A stretch of 21,087 nt of DNA from JAHFUI01 sp041485905 (GCA_041485905.1 JBGPKK010000071.1:1-21087); one strand, 5' to 3'; positions 6,390 through 14,356 are shown, counted from the stretch's first letter. Program-made: numbers and translations. The notes: generated by a model from the sequence alone, not told the origin.

Positions 6390-8345
6390 TTACGGCCGAC
6401 TTGCGAAAAACGCAAGAACGGCGTCGGCGATCTTCGCGCCCACCACTGCCGCCAACTCCTCGCGGGTCGCGCGCCGTACGCCCGCGAGGCTTCCGAATGT
6501 CGTCAGCAGCGTCTTCCGACGCCTGACGCCAACCCCTGGGACGTGGTCGATCTCGGACCTCAAATCGCGCATCGTCCGCGCACGGCGATGGAACGTGACG
6601 GCGAATCGATGCGCCTCGTCGCGGATCCGTTGGATCAGCAGCAGCGCTGGATCGTTTGGCGCCAGCGCGATCGCGTCGCCCCGATCGCGCGTAAAGAGGA
6701 GCTCCTCTTTCTTGGCGAGGCCGACGGCAATCAGATTGGCGAGCCCGAGCTCTTCGAGCGCGACATACGCCGCCGAGAGTTGACCTTTGCCGCCGTCGAT
6801 GAGGATCAGATCCGGAAACGGACCGCCCTGCTCGATCAGCTTGCGGTAGCGACGGAGCACGACCTCGTGCATGGCGGCGAAATCATTGTTTAATGCGGCC
6901 GGGGCCCCACCCCCGGCCGCTCGCGCAGCTTCGCTGGTCCTCGGCCTCGAGCGTAGACTCTCGGCCTCGGGTGGGCCCGGGGCCCTACCACCGGCCGCTC
7001 GCGCAGCTTCGCTGGGCGGCTCTCCGCGGGCCGGTCCTCTGATCCTGAATTTCCGATACTCGCCGAGGCGCATGCGGCCCTCTTCACAGACGACCATCGA
7101 CGCGACGGTCTCGCTGCCCTGAATCGTCGAGATGTCGAAGCACTCAATCCGCCGCGGCAGGGCCCGCAGGCCGAGCACCATCTGCAGCGTTTCGAGCGCG
7201 TCGTACTGGGCCGCGGTTGTTTGGTTGAATCGCGATTGGTACGCGAGCGCCGCGTTGCGGGTCGCCAGATCGACCAGCCCGCGTTTCTCGCCGCGTTGCG
7301 GGACGAGAATGCGGACGCGGCGACCGGCGCGCTCGGCCAGCAACGTTTCGAGCGCCTCCCGTTCGTCGGGCTCGGCCGGCACATGGATCTCCGGCGGCGC
7401 GACGCGCAGCTCGTAGAACTGCTGCAGCGCGGCTTCGAGCACCTCGCCGTCGCGCGACCCGACGATGACGTCTTTGGCCTCCCTCTCGGTGCCGAGCTCG
7501 ATCCGCTCCACGACGCGGCCGCTGCGGACCTGAAATACCTGGACGACCACCCCTCCCGGACCTCGCTTCATGCCGAACACATCGCGATGACCGAGCTCGG
7601 CGGTCGCCATCTTCTGCTGCCGGTCGTGAAGCGTCTGCACGGTCCGGACGGCGTCCCGCAGCTGCGCGGCCTCTTCGAATCGCTCCGACGCGGCGGCCTC
7701 GACCATCCGGCCTCTGAGCGTCTTGACCAGCTCCTCGTTCTTGCCTTCAAGGAACAGCTGCGTCACCTTTACGGCCCGGCCGTACTCCTCCGGCGCGCAA
7801 ATCGTGTCGACGCAAGGCGCGATGCACCGTTTGATGTCGTATTCCAGGCAGGGCCGCTCGCGCTTGCCGGTGATGGCCTCGTTGCACGACCGGATGCCGA
7901 AGAGGCGGTGCGTCAACGACATGGTCTTGCGTGCAAAATGCGCGGGCAGAAACGGTCCGGCATAGAAGCTTCCGTCCCGTTCGACACGACGGGCGACGAG
8001 CACGCGCGGGAAAGGCTCGTTGGTCGTCAGCTGAAGGTACGGATAGTTCTTGTCGTCGCGGAGCAGGATGTTGTATTTGGGCGATCGCTGCTTGATGAGG
8101 TTGTTTTCGAGCGCGAGCGCCTCGACGACCGAGTCGGTGACGATCACTTCCAGACGCGCGACTTCAGTCAGCAGCGCGTCCGTTTTCGGATCGGCGCCTG
8201 ATGCACCGAGATAATTGCGGACGCGGTCGCGGAGGGCCCGGGCCTTGCCGACGTAAATCGTGTCGCCCTCCGCGTTGAAGTACAGATACACTCCGGGCTG
8301 CTCGGGCAGCCGGGCAATCTGCTCCTTGAGTTCGTGGATGGGCAT
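6390..8345 (-). CDS. uvrC: excinuclease ABC subunit C, with an in-frame ~45-residue insertion
   Basis: UvrC makes both incisions in nucleotide excision repair. The GIY-YIG nuclease is at the N-terminus (GVY 18-20, YVG 31-33). Four cysteines at 154, 166, 174 and 178 match the iron-sulfur cluster positions known in E. coli UvrC. A UVR motif follows (ERFEEAAQLRDAV). The RNase H-like nuclease has Asp404 (ECFDIS) and Asp517 (LILIDGGKGQ), and the C-terminus has helix-hairpin-helix repeats (VPGVGVRRRK). The two aspartates are 113 residues apart, against roughly 60-67 in characterised UvrC. The excess is an Ala/Arg/Pro/Gly-rich segment at about 438-485. All motifs survive, so the protein is probably functional. 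It heads the uvrC-S2P-trpS-scpAB run. Confidence 0.95.
   Translation of the reverse strand: MPIHELKEQIARLPEQPGVYLYFNAEGDTIYVGKARALRDRVRNYLGASGADPKTDALLTEVARLEVIVTDSVVEALALENNLIKQRSPKYNILLRDDKNYPYLQLTTNEPFPRVLVARRVERDGSFYAGPFLPAHFARKTMSLTHRLFGIRSCNEAITGKRERPCLEYDIKRCIAPCVDTICAPEEYGRAVKVTQLFLEGKNEELVKTLRGRMVEAAASERFEEAAQLRDAVRTVQTLHDRQQKMATAELGHRDVFGMKRGPGGVVVQVFQVRSGRVVERIELGTEREAKDVIVGSRDGEVLEAALQQFYELRVAPPEIHVPAEPDEREALETLLAERAGRRVRILVPQRGEKRGLVDLATRNAALAYQSRFNQTTAAQYDALETLQMVLGLRALPRRIECFDISTIQGSETVASMVVCEEGRMRLGEYRKFRIRGPARGEPPSEAARAAGGRAPGPPEAESLRSRPRTSEAARAAGGGAPAALNNDFAAMHEVVLRRYRKLIEQGGPFPDLILIDGGKGQLSAAYVALEELGLANLIAVGLAKKEELLFTRDRGDAIALAPNDPALLLIQRIRDEAHRFAVTFHRRARTMRDLRSEIDHVPGVGVRRRKTLLTTFGSLAGVRRATREELAAVVGAKIADAVLAFFASRP
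6891..7034 (-). repeat. GC-rich two-copy repeat inserted in frame in uvrC
   Basis: Two 37-bp copies (6901-6937 and 6979-7015) differ at only two positions. They start exactly 78 bp apart, so the unit is 26 codons and keeps the frame. Between them are a direct repeat TCGGCCTCG (6941-6949, 6961-6969) and short palindromes (GGGGCCCC at 6901, GGGCCC at 6973). On the uvrC strand each copy encodes SEAARAAGG, at residues 445 and 471. The inserted peptide replaces nothing essential, since flanking conserved blocks (EYRKFRIR and DFAAMHEVV) are intact. It resembles the idea of palindromic elements tolerated inside genes, as in Rickettsia; any relationship is inference. Confidence 0.75.
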
Positions 8346-8353
8346 ACGTTACT

Positions 8354-9262
8354 ATGTCGCGTTTTCTGGCTGTGTCTGAACCCTCTATTATACGGCGCGC
8401 GACGCCAACCACCGTGGGAGTCTCGATCCCGGCGCGCGAACACGACACGCCGCAGCAGGTCGGACCGCCGAAGCCGCGCATGACCTTCACCGGAGCAATC
8501 GGCGCGATCTGCATGTTTCCGCTGCGCGCCATCATCCGCGCGTGCGTGGCGCTGCGGATTCATCCCAACACGCTGACGCTCATCGGCGTCATCGTCAACG
8601 TCGCCGCCGCGTGGGCGCTCGGCTTCCAGCGGTTCACCCTCGCCGGCGTCATCATGCTCGTCGCGAACATTTTTGACTTCATCGACGGCAAGGTGGCGCA
8701 CCAGCTCCAGCTGCAGTCGCAGTTCGGCGCGTTCTGGGACTCCACGCTCGACCGTTTCTCGGATCTGGCGCTGCTGACGGGCCTGATTTTCCTGTACTCG
8801 AAGCTGGGCCGGAGCGACTACGTGATGGTCGCCGCGCTCACGCTGATCTTCTCGATCATGACGAGCTACGCGCGCGCCCGCGCCGAATCGCTGGTGGAGA
8901 AATGCGAGGTCGGCTTCATGGGGCGGCCCGAGCGGATCGTCCTGTTCATGATCGGCGCGTTCACGAACCGGATGGCGGCGGTCCTTTGGGTGATCCTCGC
9001 CCTGTCGATCCTGGCGGTGGCGAATCGGATCTACTACACGTACCTGGCGCTGAACAACCTGCCGCCGCCCTCACGCGCGGGCGCCAGGGGGGTGTTCAAT
9101 CGGGCGTTCTTCTGGACCGACGAGCGCGCCACCCTGCCGTACGATCTGTGGGTCATCGCCATCCTCGCGTTCGTGTGGCTCACGCCGCCCGGCTGGCTCG
9201 GCGATCCCACCGCCAGCGGCCCGGGCCTGCTCGGCCTGGCCGCTCAACTGATCCGTCGCTAG
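8354..9262 (+). CDS. CDP-alcohol phosphatidyltransferase family protein
   Basis: Membrane enzyme family that transfers a phosphatidyl group from CDP-diacylglycerol, or a similar donor, to an alcohol in phospholipid synthesis. The signature is at residues 108-133 with Asp108, Asp111, Gly112, Ala115, Gly125, Asp129 and Asp133 all in place. The usual Arg after the Ala is His116. Several hydrophobic segments follow the motif. The substrate is not predictable. Only eight bases separate this start from divergent uvrC. The first 42 residues look unlike the family, so ATG 8480 (MTFTGAIGAI) is a realistic alternative, although neither start has a clear Shine-Dalgarno. The stop codon TAG lies within the left CTAG of a palindromic element. 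Confidence 0.85.
   Translation: MSRFLAVSEPSIIRRATPTTVGVSIPAREHDTPQQVGPPKPRMTFTGAIGAICMFPLRAIIRACVALRIHPNTLTLIGVIVNVAAAWALGFQRFTLAGVIMLVANIFDFIDGKVAHQLQLQSQFGAFWDSTLDRFSDLALLTGLIFLYSKLGRSDYVMVAALTLIFSIMTSYARARAESLVEKCEVGFMGRPERIVLFMIGAFTNRMAAVLWVILALSILAVANRIYYTYLALNNLPPPSRAGARGVFNRAFFWTDERATLPYDLWVIAILAFVWLTPPGWLGDPTASGPGLLGLAAQLIRR
8387..8392 (-). promoter_or_regulatory. candidate -10 element for uvrC
   Basis: On the minus strand a perfect TATAAT lies 41 bases upstream of the uvrC ATG. No good -35 hexamer is found at 16-18 bases from it. The site is within the first codons of the plus-strand phosphatidyltransferase frame as drawn from 8354, which hints that the true start of that gene may be downstream. 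Confidence 0.4.
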
Positions 9263-9338
9263 TGGAGTGTCTCCGCTGAAACAGTACCAATGCGCGGGTC
9301 CCACCGGGAGTACTGTTTCAGCAGAGACAGGTCACTAG
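9259..9338. repeat. 80-bp palindromic element flanked by CTAG (MITE-like; may act as terminator)
   Basis: Two 29-base arms (9259-9287 and 9310-9338) are inverted copies with four mismatches. They share the core GCTGAAACAGTAC / GTACTGTTTCAGC and the outer CTAGTG / CACTAG. The loop is 22 bases. CTAG at both outer edges could be a 4-bp target duplication, but it is itself a palindrome and cannot be distinguished from the arm. The left CTAG contains the stop codon of the phosphatidyltransferase. The right edge is 22 bases from the stop codon of the convergent exporter gene, so the hairpin could also terminate both transcripts. Confidence 0.65.
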
Positions 9339-9360
9339 GTTCGTAAGAGCACACCCGGTG

Positions 9361-11172
9361 TCATTTATAGGCTGCGGCCTGGATGCCGTAGAGCTCGGCA
9401 TACTGGCCGCGCTTCGCCATCAGCGCGTCGTGCGTGCCGACTTCGACGACACGCGCGCCATCCAGAACGACGATCAGATCGGCCATCCGCACCGTTGAGA
9501 AGCGGTGTGACACCAGGATCGTGATGCGGCCGCCCTGGTCGCCGCGTAGGGCCGCGGCATAGCGCTCAAACAGCGCGTGCTCAGTCTCGGCGTCGAGCGC
9601 CGCGGTCGGCTCGTCAAGCACCAGCACGAGCGGTTGATCGCGCATGAAGCCGCGCGCCAGGGCCAGCTTCTGCCACTGGCCGAAGCTCACCTCCACTCCA
9701 TCAGGCCACGTCGGGCCGAGCTGCGTGTCGAGGCCAGCCGTCAGCCTCACGATGACATCGTCCGCACCCGCGCGGCCAACGGCCGTCACCACCGCAGGCT
9801 CGTCGTCCAGACGCGGCACGTCGCCCACGCCCACGGTGTGACGCGCGATGAACTCGAAGCGGAAGAAGTCCTGAAACGCTCCGGCCAGCCGGGCGCGCCA
9901 GAGGTCCGCCCGGATGCGCGCCAGTTCCGTGCGATCGATGAGAATCCGTCCGGCCGTCGGCTCGTACAGCTTGGCAAGGAGCTTCACCAGCGTGGTCTTC
10001 CCGGCCCCGTTCTCTCCAACAATGGCAACCACGGTGCCCGCCGGCAACTCGAGGTTCACGTCGTCGAGCACGAGACGCTCTGTGCCGGGGTACGCGAAGG
10101 AGACGTGCTCGAAGCAGATGCCCTCCTCGAGTCTCGCTGGCACGGGCTGGTCGGCATTCGACACGAGCGCCGCGGCATAGTCCTCGAGCCACGCAAGACG
10201 CCTCGAGCTGTCCATCCATACACCGCGCAGGAAGCCGATCTCGCCCACGGTCCCACCAATGTACGAAGACAGCCTCGACCCGGCCGCGAGGGCCAGCAGC
10301 ACGTCGCCCGCCGGCGCATGGAGCCCTGACGAGACGAACACGATGCCACCCACGTAGGCCGCGCCGAAGACCGCCCACGCCATCGTGTGCCACGCCGCCG
10401 AGCGCCAGCGTGCACGAGCGATCGGCCGGTGCCAGACCTCCCAGGCGAGACGGCGTTCCTTGATCAGGCGATCGCCGATGCCGGTCACGCGGACTTCCTT
10501 GCCCGGCGTCGCGGTCGTCGCGGTGTCGAACAGATGGCGAGCCAGACGGCCCGCCGGCGCGCCGCGCTCGTAAGCGCCACGTTCGACCGCGGGCCGCCAC
10601 GTCGACGTGACGACAGTCGGCGCCGCGAACAGCGCCAGCAGGGCAAGCGCCGGGTGAATCGACATCAGCAGCGCAACCGTCACGCCCAGCCGCAGCATCC
10701 ACCCGCACGTGGAAAACAGCGACATGTACATGTGGTCGAGCATGAACACCTGGTCGCGGAGCACGGCGAGCCGATCGAGATACTCCGGCCGCTCCTGATG
10801 CGCGATCGTCGTGATCGAGGCCAGCAGCCGCGCCACGTGCGATTCGAGCGCGATCGTGACCTTGTCGCGGAAGCGGCGCTGCACGCGCGCGCTGACGGTG
10901 CGGAGGAACCAGGTGGCCGTGGCCGATACGCCCAGCGCCACCGCCGCGATCCGGACGAGGCTCCAGTTGCCCTGGAGCACGCCGTCGCCAATCAGCTTGA
11001 ACCAGAGCGCGAGCAGCGCGTCCGGCAGCGCCGAGACCAGGGAGAGGGTAAAGGCCGCGAGCAGCAGACCTGGTTCGTGACTGTAGCCGAGCTTGCACAG
11101 CCGCCACATCGACGAGAGCGCGGGCGGCAGGTCGGCGGGCGTACCCGCGCGTTGCTTAGACGAAGACGTCAT
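9361..11172 (-). CDS. ABC exporter half-transporter (permease-ATPase fusion), second gene
   Basis: Type I ABC exporter half with an N-terminal six-helix membrane domain and a C-terminal ATPase, 603 residues. Walker A GENGAGKTT is at about 386-394. The signature reads VSFGQWQK rather than LSGGQ. Walker B is LVLVLDEPTAALD and the switch His is in ILVSHRFST. The start at 11172 (MTSSSKQ) was chosen over an upstream in-frame codon at 11202 because a GAGGGG sequence lies just upstream. It overlaps the previous gene by 17 bases. It presumably dimerises with its neighbour. The cargo is unknown; similar pairs export peptides or lipids. Confidence 0.9.
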   Translation of the reverse strand: MTSSSKQRAGTPADLPPALSSMWRLCKLGYSHEPGLLLAAFTLSLVSALPDALLALWFKLIGDGVLQGNWSLVRIAAVALGVSATATWFLRTVSARVQRRFRDKVTIALESHVARLLASITTIAHQERPEYLDRLAVLRDQVFMLDHMYMSLFSTCGWMLRLGVTVALLMSIHPALALLALFAAPTVVTSTWRPAVERGAYERGAPAGRLARHLFDTATTATPGKEVRVTGIGDRLIKERRLAWEVWHRPIARARWRSAAWHTMAWAVFGAAYVGGIVFVSSGLHAPAGDVLLALAAGSRLSSYIGGTVGEIGFLRGVWMDSSRRLAWLEDYAAALVSNADQPVPARLEEGICFEHVSFAYPGTERLVLDDVNLELPAGTVVAIVGENGAGKTTLVKLLAKLYEPTAGRILIDRTELARIRADLWRARLAGAFQDFFRFEFIARHTVGVGDVPRLDDEPAVVTAVGRAGADDVIVRLTAGLDTQLGPTWPDGVEVSFGQWQKLALARGFMRDQPLVLVLDEPTAALDAETEHALFERYAAALRGDQGGRITILVSHRFSTVRMADLIVVLDGARVVEVGTHDALMAKRGQYAELYGIQAAAYK

Positions 11173-12952
11173 AGCTCTTCCCCTCTTCGTCCTCGGCGCC
11201 AAAGCGCTGGGCCTGCAGATCGAACATCGTGCGGTAGCGGCCCCCCTTGGCCATCAACTCGTCGTGCGTGCCAAGCTCGATCACCCTGCCGTGCTCGAGC
11301 ACGCAGATCCGATCGGCCTGGCGGACGGTCGAGAAGCGATGTGAAATCAGGATCGTCGTGCAGTGGCGGGTCGCGGCAAGGATGCGCTCGAAAATCGCCG
11401 CTTCCCCGCGGACGTCGAGCTGCGCCGTCGGCTCGTCGAGCAGCACCACGGCCGCCCCGAGCTTCACGGCGCAGAGCGCGCGCGCCAGCACCACACGCTG
11501 CCATTGCCCGCCCGACAGATCCGTGCCGCCCTCGTAGCCGCGAGCGAGAATCGTGTCGAGCCCCGCGAGCGTCGATGCGCCGGCGGCCTCGAGCGCTTCC
11601 AGCACGACGTCATCGGGTGCGCCCCCGGGCGCGACGTTGTCGCGCAGCGGCAACTCGAAGCGAATGAAGTCCTGAAACACCGCGGTCAGGCGCGTGCGCC
11701 ACGACGACAGGTCGAGCTCACGCACGTCCACGCCATCGATTTCGATCGCGCCGGACTGCGGGTCGTACAGCCGGCACAAGAGCTTGGCGAGCGTCGTTTT
11801 TCCCGCGCCGTTCTGGCCGACGATGGCGAGGGACGAGCCGGCGGGAATGGTGAGGTCGAAGCCGTCGAGGACAGGCCGACCGCCCGGGTACGCAAAGGTC
11901 ACATCACGGAAACAAATCTCGCGCGCAGGAAGGCCATCCGCCAGACGACGGCCGGACGGTAACGCGCCGGCAGGCGCCATCGCGGGCTCGAGGCGGAGCA
12001 CCGCGGCCACTGGCGCCGCCGCACCGTCCAGCGCCCAGTTCAGCCCGCCGAACGCAATGAGCGAAGTGCCGACCGCGCACTGCGCGTACACGACGATCCC
12101 GCCGAGATCGAGGCTGCCGTCTGCGCCGGCGCTCGCCAGCGACCAGAAGACGATCACGTTGGCGCCGGTGACCAGCAGCAGGCTCCAGAGCAGCGGACGC
12201 TCGCGCAAACGGGTGGCGTGGTACTGGAGCTGGTGAAGCTTCGTGCGGCGCGCGATGAAGCGATCGATCGTCCAGCCGACCAGACCGAACAGTCTCAGCT
12301 CCTTGCTGCCCGGTGGATCCACCGCCAGCCGGTACGCGTAGTCGGCGTCGCGCTGCGCGCTGCGGACTTCGTCGGTGTTGCGGTCGTGCCAGATGGCGCT
12401 CTCGCGAAGGAGCCAATGCGTGGCAAGCCAGGCGCCGGCGAGCACCAAGGGCGCCCACCACGCGTAGCCGACGAGCACGAGGGCCGCAGAAAGGCCGCCG
12501 ATCATTTCCACCAGCCCGCCCGCGATGAAGTCCAACCCGTAGGACAGCGGCGGACCGGTCATGCCGAGGTCGAAGTCGCGCGCAACCGTGAGATCGGCGG
12601 TCAGGCGGGGATCCTCGAGGTGCGCCATGCCGGGAGGACGCACGCATGCGCGGGTGAGGCGGTCATAGAGCCAGGCCGCCGTCCGGTCTCCGAGGTTGTG
12701 GCTGACGGCGGTCTGAATCGGAGCCAGAACCTGCAGGAGGACGAAGACGATACCGGCGAGCGCGAGCGGGCCGATCAGGCTGTCGCCGCGCTGCACGGCC
12801 GCGACGAGCACCCCCATGGCAATCGCGAAGACCGCAGGCAGGACGCCGCGAAGCAGCAGGGCGAGCCACCACACGACGGCGAGGCGGCCGTCCGCCTTCG
12901 GCAGCACCGCGAAGAACTTCCACTCGTTGCGGTCACAGAGACGCTTCAACAT
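11156..12952 (-). CDS. ABC exporter half-transporter (permease-ATPase fusion), first gene
   Basis: The membrane domain (hydrophobic segments from about residue 25) is followed by an ATPase with Walker A GQNGAGKTT at about 379-387. The canonical LSGGQWQR signature, Walker B AVVLLDEPTAQLD and ILISHRFST follow. FQDFIRFELPLRDNV after the Q-loop is shared in style with its partner (FQDFFRFEFIARHTV). The length is 598 residues from ATG 12952. A TTG at 12976 is possible but would overlap the stop codon of the upstream remnant. The two genes overlap by 17 bases and very likely encode a heterodimer. No precursor-peptide gene was found beside them. Confidence 0.9.
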   Translation of the reverse strand: MLKRLCDRNEWKFFAVLPKADGRLAVVWWLALLLRGVLPAVFAIAMGVLVAAVQRGDSLIGPLALAGIVFVLLQVLAPIQTAVSHNLGDRTAAWLYDRLTRACVRPPGMAHLEDPRLTADLTVARDFDLGMTGPPLSYGLDFIAGGLVEMIGGLSAALVLVGYAWWAPLVLAGAWLATHWLLRESAIWHDRNTDEVRSAQRDADYAYRLAVDPPGSKELRLFGLVGWTIDRFIARRTKLHQLQYHATRLRERPLLWSLLLVTGANVIVFWSLASAGADGSLDLGGIVVYAQCAVGTSLIAFGGLNWALDGAAAPVAAVLRLEPAMAPAGALPSGRRLADGLPAREICFRDVTFAYPGGRPVLDGFDLTIPAGSSLAIVGQNGAGKTTLAKLLCRLYDPQSGAIEIDGVDVRELDLSSWRTRLTAVFQDFIRFELPLRDNVAPGGAPDDVVLEALEAAGASTLAGLDTILARGYEGGTDLSGGQWQRVVLARALCAVKLGAAVVLLDEPTAQLDVRGEAAIFERILAATRHCTTILISHRFSTVRQADRICVLEHGRVIELGTHDELMAKGGRYRTMFDLQAQRFGAEDEEGKSYDVFV

Positions 12953-12960
12953 GGCTCGCG

Positions 12961-13190
12961 TTATCTGGCCCGGCAAAACGCGAGTCGCTTCGCGCGCCTC
13001 GCCGGTGGATCAACAGCGGAGAGCTTCGCATCGCCGAGACGCCGGTCGAGCCTGACGTCGCGAGCCAGCCAGCCTGGCGCACGCAGGCCTCAATTGTCTT
13101 TGGCAGGGTCGCGGGAGGCAGGCCCTGGCGGCGCAGCCACCAGGCGCGAAGGCGTGCGCGCGGATCGGGAGCGTGCCGGACATGGGGCAT
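12961..13190 (-). pseudogene. remnant of an AlkZ-like winged-helix DNA-binding protein (both ends, middle missing)
   Basis: From ATG 13190 (with GGGGAG upstream) the frame reads MPHVRHAPDPRARLRAWWLR, then RQGL and an ACVRQAGWLATSG stretch. This resembles the N-terminus of the ~370-residue winged-helix/AlkZ-like DNA glycosylase family. A second frame, ending at TAA 12961-12963, reads LGDAKLSAVDPPARRAKRL. This resembles the C-terminal end of the same family (recalled as a LGDAR..SLDSP..R.PRI pattern). The joint is near 13060-13080 and the two frames differ, so only about 75 codons remain. The exporter ATG lies eight bases after the TAA. If not a pseudogene, the first frame stays open to 12933 as an 85-residue ORF. 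The family match is from memory. Confidence 0.45.
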
Positions 13191-13210
13191 CGGCGCACTC
13201 CCCTTCCAAC

Positions 13211-13231
13211 TCTGAACTTTGAACTTTCTTA
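13211..13231. repeat. short heptanucleotide run at the 3' end of the NHL gene
   Basis: TCTGAAC, TTTGAAC and TTTCTTA follow in register. The last unit includes the stop codon of the minus-strand NHL-repeat gene. It is AT-rich within a GC-rich region and short enough to be partly chance, but it repeats the pattern seen beside other stop codons in the window. Confidence 0.45.
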
Positions 13232-14317
13232 CCGGCTCGCGGTCTGCCGCGTATCCGGACGCAGCGTGAGCTTCTGCACGCGCCAGTTGAGAACCTCGGC
13301 GACGTACAGCTCGTTCTCTGACGGGCACGCGATCTCGTGTATCCAACCGAACTGCTTCGGCTGCTTGCCGGCTTTTCCGAGCACGCCGAGCAGCTTGCCG
13401 TCGAGGGTGAGCTTGTACACCCGGCCCGGATAGGCATCCGACATGTAGAGCACCTGGTTCGGGCCCGGCGTGATGCACACGGCCCATGGCGCGCCCGGAA
13501 GCTGCGTCGCTGCGGTCTCCGCGGCGGGTCGATTGCCGATCGCCGGATGCGCATCGGCGGGGACCGGCACGTCGGTCACCTTCATCTCGCGCAGGAACTT
13601 GCCGTCGGGATCAAAAACCTGGATGCGGCGGTTGCCGCGGTCCGCGACGTAGATGTTCCCGCGCGCGTCGGCCGCGATGCTGTGCGGCGTATCGAACTCG
13701 CCCGGCCTGGTCCCCTTCTCGCCCCACGACTTCACCCAGTCGCCGTTCTTGTCGTACTTGGCGACGCGCGAGTTGATGTAGCCGTCGCTGATGAAGATGT
13801 TTCCCTGCGTGTCCCAGGTAACATCGGTCGGCTGGCGGAAATTACCGTCGACGTGCGCGCGAGGCGGCGTGACCCGGGTCCAGGGCACCGCTTCGTCCGA
13901 TGCTTCCTTCTTGCGCCCGAACACCATCATGACGCGACCGGCGGGATTGAACTTCACGGCCATGTCCGACCCTTTGTCCACGGTCCAGATGTTGTCGTCG
14001 CGGTCGATGCGCACAGTATGCGCGTACGAGAAGGCGTACAGATTGTGGCCGATCTCGCGCAGGTACTTTCCGTCCTTGTCGAACTCCAGGAGCTGCGCCG
14101 CGGTGGCGCCGAACGCCGGGCCCGTGGTGTTCCCGCGGTGGAAGACGAAGACGTGGCCCTTCGAGTTGACGGCAACTCCCGCCGCTTCGCCCAGATTGAA
14201 ATCGGCCGGCAGCTTGAGGAACTCGGCATCGGCGGTGTATGGGATCTCGGCGACGGGCTGCTGGGCGAAGGCCGGAGCCACGCCGAGCAAGACCAGGGCG
14301 ATAAGGCAGCGTTTCAT
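13229..14317 (-). CDS. secreted NHL-repeat beta-propeller protein (peptidyl-hydroxyglycine amidating lyase-like)
   Basis: A signal peptide is evident (MKRCLIALVLLGVAPAFA, likely cut before QQ). The rest is a run of NHL-type repeats, such as QPTDVTWDTQGNIFISDGY, PHSIAADARGNIYVADRGN and FGWIHEIACPSENELYVAEV, forming a six-bladed propeller. Proteins of this build are often named peptidylglycine alpha-amidating lyase-like. I cannot show lyase activity, and a binding or scaffolding role is possible. AGGAGG (14324-14329), six bases before the ATG, fixes the start. ku lies just upstream on the same strand with a 39-base gap holding a run of six Ts. The 362 residues include no membrane anchor beyond the signal. 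Confidence 0.85.
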   Translation of the reverse strand: MKRCLIALVLLGVAPAFAQQPVAEIPYTADAEFLKLPADFNLGEAAGVAVNSKGHVFVFHRGNTTGPAFGATAAQLLEFDKDGKYLREIGHNLYAFSYAHTVRIDRDDNIWTVDKGSDMAVKFNPAGRVMMVFGRKKEASDEAVPWTRVTPPRAHVDGNFRQPTDVTWDTQGNIFISDGYINSRVAKYDKNGDWVKSWGEKGTRPGEFDTPHSIAADARGNIYVADRGNRRIQVFDPDGKFLREMKVTDVPVPADAHPAIGNRPAAETAATQLPGAPWAVCITPGPNQVLYMSDAYPGRVYKLTLDGKLLGVLGKAGKQPKQFGWIHEIACPSENELYVAEVLNWRVQKLTLRPDTRQTASR

Positions 14318-14356
14318 GGAGCGCCTCCTGGAAAAAAGGAGAGTCTACCCGATTCT

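Noticed and set aside
7221..8201. 326-codon plus-strand open frame
   Set aside because: Antisense shadow of uvrC with no recognisable domain.
8354..8480. Firm start for the phosphatidyltransferase at 8480
   Set aside because: The promoter-like TATAAT inside the extension favours it, but neither start has a clear ribosome binding site, so the longer frame was kept with a caveat.
10387..11667. 426-codon plus-strand open frame across both exporter genes
   Set aside because: Antisense to two well-supported ABC genes; the product is mostly Arg, Ala and Pro.
12953..13228. Possible RiPP precursor next to the exporter
   Set aside because: No short leader-core peptide with a ribosome binding site was found; the coding traces there fit an AlkZ-like remnant better.
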